Shown here: positions 29,951-35,000 of the stretch, one piece after another
Layout of the letters: every line of letters begins with the position of its first letter
How positions within the stretch are numbered: the first letter of the stretch is position 1
Source: Mesostigma viride
Lineage: Eukaryota > Streptophyta > Mesostigmatophyceae > Mesostigmatales > Mesostigmataceae
Reading direction: 5' to 3'
Assembly (NCBI GenBank): GCA_009746045.1
Contig: RPFO01000348.1
Location: 197,501 to 232,500, forward strand
Length of the DNA stretch: 35,000 bases
Notes under the pieces: generated by a model
What the model was told of the DNA's origin: nothing
Databases searched by the model: none
Seen by the model: the letters and a program-made list of their open reading frames with translations, nothing else
Translations under genes and position numbers: made by a program

Positions 29951-30805
29951 TGGGTGCCTGTGCTTGTACGTTTAGGAGGCATGTTTCCATCACGGAGGTG
30001 CATGTGCACCTAGTGCACCCCCGAGCAGGAGATAGTTGTACATCCTACGCCTGCAGGTTGTCGCCCTGCTTGTATTACAAACCAATAGATGCCCCTTTGT
30101 CGGGGCTACGTGTTACATATGCTCCCCGTGGAGCTATGATTTTAATTAATTAATTAATTAACGGGCATGAGCACAACACAGTGATCGTAGTTGGGGTTGT
30201 ATTCATCTCACCCTCACGACCTGTGTGTAATTAAGTGATTATTTATTCATTGATTGATGTCTTGGGAAGACGCCTGGACTATACCTTAATTGGGGAATTC
30301 AGTGCTGCGTGGTCCCCCAACGGGGACACGAGAATAATCATCCAGATTGATTGATAAACTCGGCGATCAACTATGTGAGACTACCATTGCAAAGCAAGCC
30401 CATATGAAGCAGTTTACTAATCCAATTACTCCAGTTAATCAACTAAAATTGCACGTGGTTGCGCTGGGGAGCCCCGGACCATGAAGCCCTCGAATATCAA
30501 GAACTTAGTTGCCCCACTCATGATGAAATGAGAATGCCAACGGTTGCAATGGTGGTAACGGTTACTGAAAGCATGCCACAGCGTACAATTGCTGACCAGG
30601 CTCACTGATGGGTGTAATTACGAGCCGATCGACAGTAGTAAAGACTCCTGGCACAGCAGTCCTTCAGGGGATATATAAATGCTGGTTCACGAGATCGTAA
30701 TGTGGATGGATCTGCAAGCGCACCAGGGAAACACATATCATATAGTATCGCAGGATAAGTCTTAGGCCATCTGTGTGCATACCAAACCGCTGTCTAGGTC
30801 AGTAA

Positions 30806-30895
30806 ACAGGCAGGCAGGCAGGCAGGCAGGCGGGCAGGCGGGCGGGCAGGCGGGCAGGCAGGCAGGCAGGCGGGCACCCAGGCAGGCAGGCAGGA

Positions 30896-30966
<71 letters not shown>

Positions 30967-30986
30967 CGGGCAGGCAGGCAGGCGGG

Positions 30987-31034
<48 letters not shown>

Positions 31035-31036
31035 CA
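30806..31036. repeat. (CAGG)n microsatellite
   Basis: About 57 tetranucleotide units of caggcagg with cggg variants and one caccc and one gaag interruption. CLPACLPA and RQAGRQAG reading frames are artefacts of the repeat. Confidence 0.97.
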
Positions 31037-31505
31037 CCTAAACACACAAGCATGCAAACGTTCACGCAAGGAAGAATCCAATGTAGGGAAGAAGGGAGGG
31101 GAGTAAGGAAGAAGCCAGCTGCCGAGGGAGGGTGGAGGCAGGGATTAAGTGTTTGCCTTTTTGTCGTTCCGTGCAAACAGATCTTCACATGCACGTCGGC
31201 GTTGCAAGTAGCGCAGCAGCAATTTTTTCTGGGACAAGCTTCGACTAACAGTTTAGTTTTGTTAGGGTCGGAAGTCTGCACGTCCCGGCTGTTACCGCCC
31301 GCTGTCTCTGGCACCACGATAACGTTGGCGGGGGCGTCATTGGGATCGATGAGTCATTGGGATCACACGACGCGCTTCCCTTACTGCCAGGAGGAACACT
31401 GGGGCGCGTTTTCTTCATAGGACCCTTTCCCTTGCTGCCGCCAGCCGAAGCGACTCCAATACGCCTGGTTCGAACCATACCTCGCGTCTTTCCTGTCGAA
31501 CACAC
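31037..31505 (-). pseudogene. Cys-rich C-terminal coding fragment with 17-bp frameshifting duplication
   Basis: Two overlapping minus-strand frames look like one coding sequence. The first (31505 to about 31350) is basic and Ser/Gly-rich (GSKGKGPMKKTRPSVPPGSK). The second (about 31340 to 31130) reads DPNKTKLLVEACPRKNCCCA, then TCNADVHVKICLHGTTKRQT. They are offset by a 17-bp tandem duplication at 31336-31364 (gtcattgggatc twice). The CX2C...CX..H cluster near a C-terminus recalls the Cys-rich tail of PiggyBac-type transposases, but I cannot confirm that. The second frame then runs into the CAGG repeat. Confidence 0.35.
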
Positions 31506-31667
31506 CCGTGTGTCCTGCGAAATAACACAGCCGCTCAGCCGGTGATCAACGTTAAGATGCGCCGGCAGCTTCCCGCCCTCCCTGTAAAGAATTATCCGAC
31601 TATATTAAAAATCAACAGAGAATACCTGCTTGCACTGGAGGCACATAGTACTCCACTCTATGTACTC

Positions 31668-32024
31668 TTGGAGTATATCGTGTGGATTACATAGGTAGTC
31701 ACTCCTTCCTATGTAACACGGGCGTGTCTCACCGCGTCGGCAGTCCCCTAATCGGAAATCCCGGATCATATGTACTCCGGACTATGTACTCGCGGAGTAC
31801 ATAGTCCGGACAGACTATGTACTCTTGGAGTACATAGTCCGGAGTACATAGTCACTCCTTCCTATGTAACACGGGCGTGTCTCACCGCGTCGGCAGTCCC
31901 CTATTCGGAAATCCCGGATTAGATGTACTCCGGACTATGTACTCTTGGAGTACATAGTCACTCCGGACTATGTACTCTTGGAGTACATAGTCCGGAGTAC
32001 ATAGTCACTCCTTCCTATGTAACA
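31668..32024. repeat. Triloop-hairpin repeat cluster (gactatgtactc-ttg-gagtacatagtc)
   Basis: Perfect inverted repeats with a 3-nt centre at 31776-31810 (16-bp arms, centre gcg), 31813-31839 (12-bp arms, ttg), 31933-31959 (12-bp arms, ttg) and 31963-31997 (16-bp arms, ttg). They are interleaved with copies of actccttcctatgtaacacg at 31701, 31854 and 32007, the first two followed by the same roughly 60 bp (ggcgtgtctcaccgcgtcgg...). Arms are identical between copies, so they are either young or conserved. Confidence 0.93.
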
Positions 32025-32050
32025 CGGTTTGTTGACGGAATCCTGAAATG

Positions 32051-32120
32051 CACGTGGCGGCTGCCCATTTACCAACCTACGACGATCGTCGTAGGTTGGT
32101 CAATGGGCGGCCGCCACGTG
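32051..32120. repeat. 70-bp palindrome, copy 1
   Basis: Arms of 35 bp meet at cga|tcg with no spacer; 33 of 35 pairs match. The ends are CACGTG boxes (cacgtggcgg ... ccgccacgtg). Confidence 0.97.
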
Positions 32121-32271
32121 CAGGGGAATAACCTCTGCCGGACCTGTCCGGCCGGCGACAGCCTGTGAGCCCCTGGATTACACAGTGCGACACGATTCCA
32201 TGCATATCCAACTATATTAACTCCAACTATATTTATTGTGCCGGACGGTTTGTTGACGGAATCCTGAAACG

Positions 32272-32341
32272 CACGTGGCGGCTGCCCATTGACCAACCTA
32301 CGACGATCGTCGTAGGTTGGTCAATGGGCAGCCGCCACGTG
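32272..32341. repeat. 70-bp palindrome, copy 2 (perfect)
   Basis: All 35 base pairs match and there is no spacer: cacgtggcggctgcccattg ... to the centre cgatcg and back. Confidence 0.98.
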
Positions 32342-32498
32342 CAGGGGAATAACCTTAGCCGGACCTGTCCGGCCGGCGACAGCCTGTGAGCCCCTGCACC
32401 TTACAGTGCGACACGATTCCATGCATATCCACCTATATTAACTCCAACTATATCTATTGTGCCGGACGGTTTGTTGACAGAATCCGTGCTCTGAAATG

Positions 32499-32568
32499 CA
32501 CGTGGCGGCTGCCCATGGACCAACCTACGACGATCGTCGTAGGTTGGTCAATGGGCAGCCGCCACGTG
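32499..32568. repeat. 70-bp palindrome, copy 3
   Basis: 34 of 35 pairs match; the difference is cccatgg on the left against caatggg on the right. Confidence 0.97.
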
Positions 32569-32816
32569 CACCCTAACTAGTCGAGCCCGACCACGACATT
32601 AATTCCGCCCGGTGTGGCGGAATTGTCGTGTCCAGGCCCCCGCCGCCCTGTCCCACCCCGATTCTCTGCTGCCCATACGCGACAACAACCACAAACCACA
32701 ACCCGGCCTTGTCGACGACCGTGAACGCGTAGCGGTGAACAATTTTTTTCGGTGTGCATTTGTCTGTTTGTTGCCCAGGGCCGCCGTGCGCGACACCGGC
32801 CCGCTGTGCATTCCGG

Positions 32817-32834
32817 CTACTACTACTACTACTA
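32817..32834. repeat. (CTA)n microsatellite
   Basis: Six uninterrupted cta/act units. Confidence 0.9.
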
Positions 32835-32856
32835 GTGCAGTGGCGCTCTACTGTAG

Positions 32857-33456
32857 CTAACCTGAACCCGCTGGACGTTTGGAATCTCTAGCCCAGGGCG
32901 GAGTTCGTGCTACTGTACACGCCCGACACATCACAATGATCACATCCAAAAAGGCATCGAGTGACACGCGGCGGTCGCGCGACACCAGCCATCCAAGAGC
33001 AGGCACGCCAGCGCATCGTGAGCGGACACTGGCCACCTTTATCCTGATCAAAAGTCCGACCAAATTAAAACTCGGAACGCCATCGCCGAAAGGCCACCCT
33101 GTCGAAAATCGCAGAAGGAAGCCGTATTCGCTGTCGAGCTGATCGCTCCAAAAATCGAATGACATTGCATTTGCCGCATCGGATTCCAATCGCTGTCGAA
33201 CCTTGCTAGCTGACCTGCCCCATGTCCACCGTCTTTGAGCCGTTCGGTTCGTGTTGTCCGCCACCTCTATATGCGGCGTAGCCCCGTGGAGCGTGTGCCC
33301 GGCCGTTTTCCGGTTGCTGCCGCCATTCGACGCCCCGATCGGGCTCAGAGTAAGGGTACCTGAACCGACACCGTGCCAGCGCGTTTGGCCATTCCCTGTT
33401 ACAGTCCGAATTACGGGGTAGAACTCGTGTACGAGTAGCAGTCGGTTTTCTGCCAT
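32857..33456 (-). CDS. Uncharacterised 199-codon ORF
   Basis: Open from ATG (MAENRLLLVHEFYPVIRTV) to TAG. Amino-acid diversity is normal, with a hydrophobic stretch FNLVGLLIRIKVASV and ALGWLVSRDRR, VSLDAFLDVIIVMC near the end. No family recognised, no clear codon bias and no introns, so it may be spurious. Its ATG is only 26 bp from the ATG of the plus-strand model at 33483, too close for two independent promoters. Confidence 0.3.
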   Translation of the reverse strand: MAENRLLLVHEFYPVIRTVTGNGQTRWHGVGSGTLTLSPIGASNGGSNRKTAGHTLHGATPHIEVADNTNRTAQRRWTWGRSASKVRQRLESDAANAMSFDFWSDQLDSEYGFLLRFSTGWPFGDGVPSFNLVGLLIRIKVASVRSRCAGVPALGWLVSRDRRVSLDAFLDVIIVMCRACTVARTPPWARDSKRPAGSG

Positions 33457-33482
33457 TTAGTAACCCTCTAGGTGCGTCGACC

Positions 33483-33896
33483 ATGACGTCCTCCGCCCGC
33501 CGATGGAGGCGAGCATTGAAGATGCATCGCGCGCACCGGAGACGGTGCATGTTGATACTCATTGTCCTCCTGTTCGCTGGCATTGTCGCCTTTTTCGGTG
33601 AGGTGCTCGCGTGCAGTAGACTCGCTCCGTTGGCCGTCTAGCTTCGATTCGTCGCTCCCGCCGCTGTTTTTTTTTTTCCCGCCTCGCACGCCCGCCCGCG
33701 GGCACTGACGATCCACCTCCGCCCCTCGCACCCCTTCCCCGCAGGCGACACTGATGTCGCTCGTCCGACGAGAGTGGTCCCTGGCGCGGAGCACGCCCCT
33801 GCCGGTGCCGCCGGCGGGGACGACGGCACCTTTCCAGGTGTTGACCGCGGGACATCGTGTCTCAGCGTCCGGCGGGAAACGCCGCAGATGCACGCG
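33483..33896 (+). CDS. Predicted membrane-anchored protein, first two exons (partial model)
   Basis: Exon 1 33483-33597 encodes a very basic tail (SARRWRRALKMHRAHRRR) followed by a hydrophobic helix (CMLILIVLLFAGIVAFF, residues about 23-39), the layout of a type II signal anchor. The donor gtgagg (phase 1), a 147-bp intron with a T12 tract, and the acceptor ccccgcag lead to exon 2 33745-33896, an Ala/Gly/Pro-rich stem (EHAPAGAAGGDDGTFPG). It ends before a strong gtacgt donor in phase 0. Without splicing the first ORF would stop at 33641. A phase-0 acceptor at 34563 would join it to the 2A-bearing frame at 34564. The family is unknown; type II Golgi enzymes share this N-terminal plan. Confidence 0.45.
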
Positions 33897-34249
33897 GTAC
33901 GTCCGTTGTCTACAGCATTGCCTCGGCCGTGCTTTCAACTTACCATCCGGTCATTCGTCTCACTGGGTGACTCCTTCGTCCGCTATACCCACCGTGCAAG
34001 CCTTCGTTATACCATTCTTCCGTCGACGCGGCGTTCACCTTCTCTCATGGTGTACTGTACTGCATTCGTTCGTCGAAAGACACGCACGCGACGTTAAAGC
34101 GCGGGGCCGGCCCACCGCTGCCGTGCCCCGCCCGTGCCACACTTTCCCCGCGCAATGTCGGTGGTATGACGAGAAACAACCTTGCTCGCCAGAGCCGGAG
34201 CCATCCTTTTATAGCCAAACCCTGCACCTCCATGTCAGGGGCTAGTACC

Positions 34250-34430
34250 CCTCCACCGGTCTCGCGCGTGCACGCTTCCTTCCTGTCCACCCCTCTTCCC
34301 TTCCCACCCCTGCATTGTCCCATCTTTTGTCCCTTCCGTCCCCCCCACTCCATCACTGCCTTCCTTCCGTCCCACCCACCCCCCACCCCCACCCCGCCCC
34401 CCCAACCCCCCGCTACAATCCGTCGCTGCA
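34250..34430. repeat. Pyrimidine-rich tract
   Basis: Nearly uninterrupted C/T on the plus strand (ctcttcccttcccacccc ... cccacccccaccccgccccc). It falls in the possible intron between the membrane-anchor exons and the 2A frame. Confidence 0.8.
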
Positions 34431-34563
34431 CCCGTTCCATCTGGGACACTAGAGCTGCCGCCATCCAGGTCCGGGCTCTGCACGTGCGGTGACGTGCGAC
34501 CCTTTTGGCAAGGCGTGTTGACATGGCGCGCGTAGGTCGTTTGCTGCCGCGTGTATTTTCCAG

Positions 34564-35000
34564 CCACCTAACCGTCCTCCTGGCCGACAGGGGGTTAAGC
34601 GCGCCGTACTGTTTCTAGCCAACCGCGTAGCACGTGCGCCACATTCTGATCATCCGTTGGCTGCACTCTCCACGCCCGCACCGCTACTTGGCCGCATGCA
34701 GAACGACCTCCGTTGTCGGCACACATCCCAGCCCCAGTCTTCAAGCTTGTCATGGGACGCCCGTTTTATCAACCTTCGGCGACCGAGGGGGTACTGGCGG
34801 GCGCTGTCGCGGAAGAACCGTGCGTCGTGGCATAGGCAGCGGGATGCGACGAAACGGGATCTGACCAAGGACGGGGACGTCGAGTCCAACCCGGGACCGT
34901 CGCACGAGGCTGCCGCGCCCCCACCCCACGTACGTCGCGTGCTTGTTGCAATCGCGTGTACCCACAGATTGTGTCCCGGCATGCTGGGTGCTCGGTTGGT
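34564..35000 (+). CDS. Open frame with canonical 2A StopGo motif, cut by window end
   Basis: Open from after a TGA at 34519-34521 to the window end. The first ATG is 34696 (MQNDLRCRHTSQPQ); alternatively an acceptor tattttccag at 34563 joins it in phase to the upstream anchor exons. The protein is Arg-rich and basic (INLRRPRGYWRALSRKNRAS) up to KRDLTKDGDVESNPGP, then SHEAAAPPPHV. DVESNPGP at 34876-34899 fits the 2A consensus D(V/I)ExNPGP, which makes the ribosome skip the Gly-Pro bond and continue, yielding two proteins. 2A-like sequences are known in viruses and in non-LTR retrotransposons (trypanosome L1Tc/ingi, invertebrate elements). So this may be a retroelement ORF start or a host gene. 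The product after 2A is outside the window. Confidence 0.7.
34876..34899 (+). other. 2A (StopGo/CHYSEL) motif DVESNPGP
   Basis: Codons gac gtc gag tcc aac ccg gga ccg. All conserved positions of the 2A signature are present (D-V-E-x-N-P-G-P), and the Gly-Pro junction is at 34896/34897. The upstream residues (RDLTKDG) are less hydrophobic than in strong viral 2As, so efficiency is uncertain. Confidence 0.85.

Larger units (their letters stand above)
28994..30760. other. Intergenic region with dispersed repeats, no gene recognised
   Basis: AT-richer than its surroundings. It contains the direct and inverted repeats listed separately, a C23 tract, and several (TTAA)n runs (29327-29337, 30141-30160). 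A TATA-like gatatataaatgc lies at 30669 on plus, with no ORF I can attach to it. Open frames here are short and unsupported. Confidence 0.6.
32025..32580. repeat. 221-bp tandem repeat carrying zero-spacer palindromes, 2.5 copies
   Basis: cggtttgttgac(g/a)g recurs at 32025, 32246 and 32467 (period 221 bp). Each unit contains a 70-bp palindrome, then gccggacctgtccggccggc (itself partly self-complementary) and an A/T-rich tail. The third copy has a short insertion (gtgct) before the palindrome and ends right after it. Confidence 0.95.

Noticed and set aside
30762-31041. CLPACLPA / RQAGRQAG ORFs
   Set aside because: Translation of the CAGG microsatellite.
34926-34970. Short intron gtacgt...cccacag just after the 2A motif
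   Set aside because: About 45 bp is too short for an ordinary algal intron and the frame stays open without it.

Overview
This is a eukaryotic nuclear window, most likely from a chlorophyte green alga (possibly Chlamydomonadales or volvocine, which is an inference). The evidence is one long intron-rich gene whose protein resembles land-plant NUP205, GT-AG introns with gtacgt/gtgagt-type donors, moderately high GC, introns packed with satellites, and L1-like and chromovirus retroelements. There is no prokaryotic gene organisation.

Region 1 (1-16565, minus strand) is the 5' half of a nuclear pore scaffold gene, NUP205. I could chain 13 exons from an ATG at 16565 to a donor at 394. Every junction has GT-AG ends and a compatible phase, and together they encode 900 residues. 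The C-terminal half lies beyond base 1. The introns hold most of the repeats: an 18.5-copy and a 39-copy satellite, both with a 91-bp period, inside one 6.0-kb intron; an 11/12-bp minisatellite; a TG-rich minisatellite; a CATGCCCCACC-type minisatellite; and an 86-bp tandem repeat that has copied the exon 5 donor site.

Region 2 (about 16.8-20.6 kb, plus strand) is a 5'-truncated, decayed L1-type LINE (endonuclease tail, reverse transcriptase, C-terminal zinc finger). It abuts the NUP205 5' flank head to head.

Region 3 (20646 to about 28.17 kb, minus strand) is a Ty3/gypsy chromovirus. It has a 3' LTR, a polypurine tract, gag with a CCHC knuckle, protease, RT, RNase H, integrase and chromodomain. 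It also has an unusual 411-codon ORF downstream of pol. The 5' LTR and gag N-terminus are missing and pol carries several frameshifts. The truncated 5' end abuts a plus-strand ORF that may be the C-terminal part of a ubiquitin-protease-like protein.

Region 4 (29-32.9 kb) is mostly non-coding: dispersed direct and inverted repeats, a C23 tract, a CAGG array, four triloop hairpins, and three 70-bp zero-spacer palindromes (one perfect) on a 221-bp tandem repeat.

Region 5 (32.9-35 kb) has an uncertain minus-strand ORF head to head with a plus-strand gene model. That model starts with a basic tail and a membrane helix. By a phase-compatible splice it can run into an open frame carrying a canonical 2A StopGo motif (DVESNPGP) at 34876-34899, cut by the window end. 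The 2A frame is the most novel item here: it is either the start of a 2A-bearing retroelement or a host gene whose membrane-anchored leader is released by ribosome skipping.
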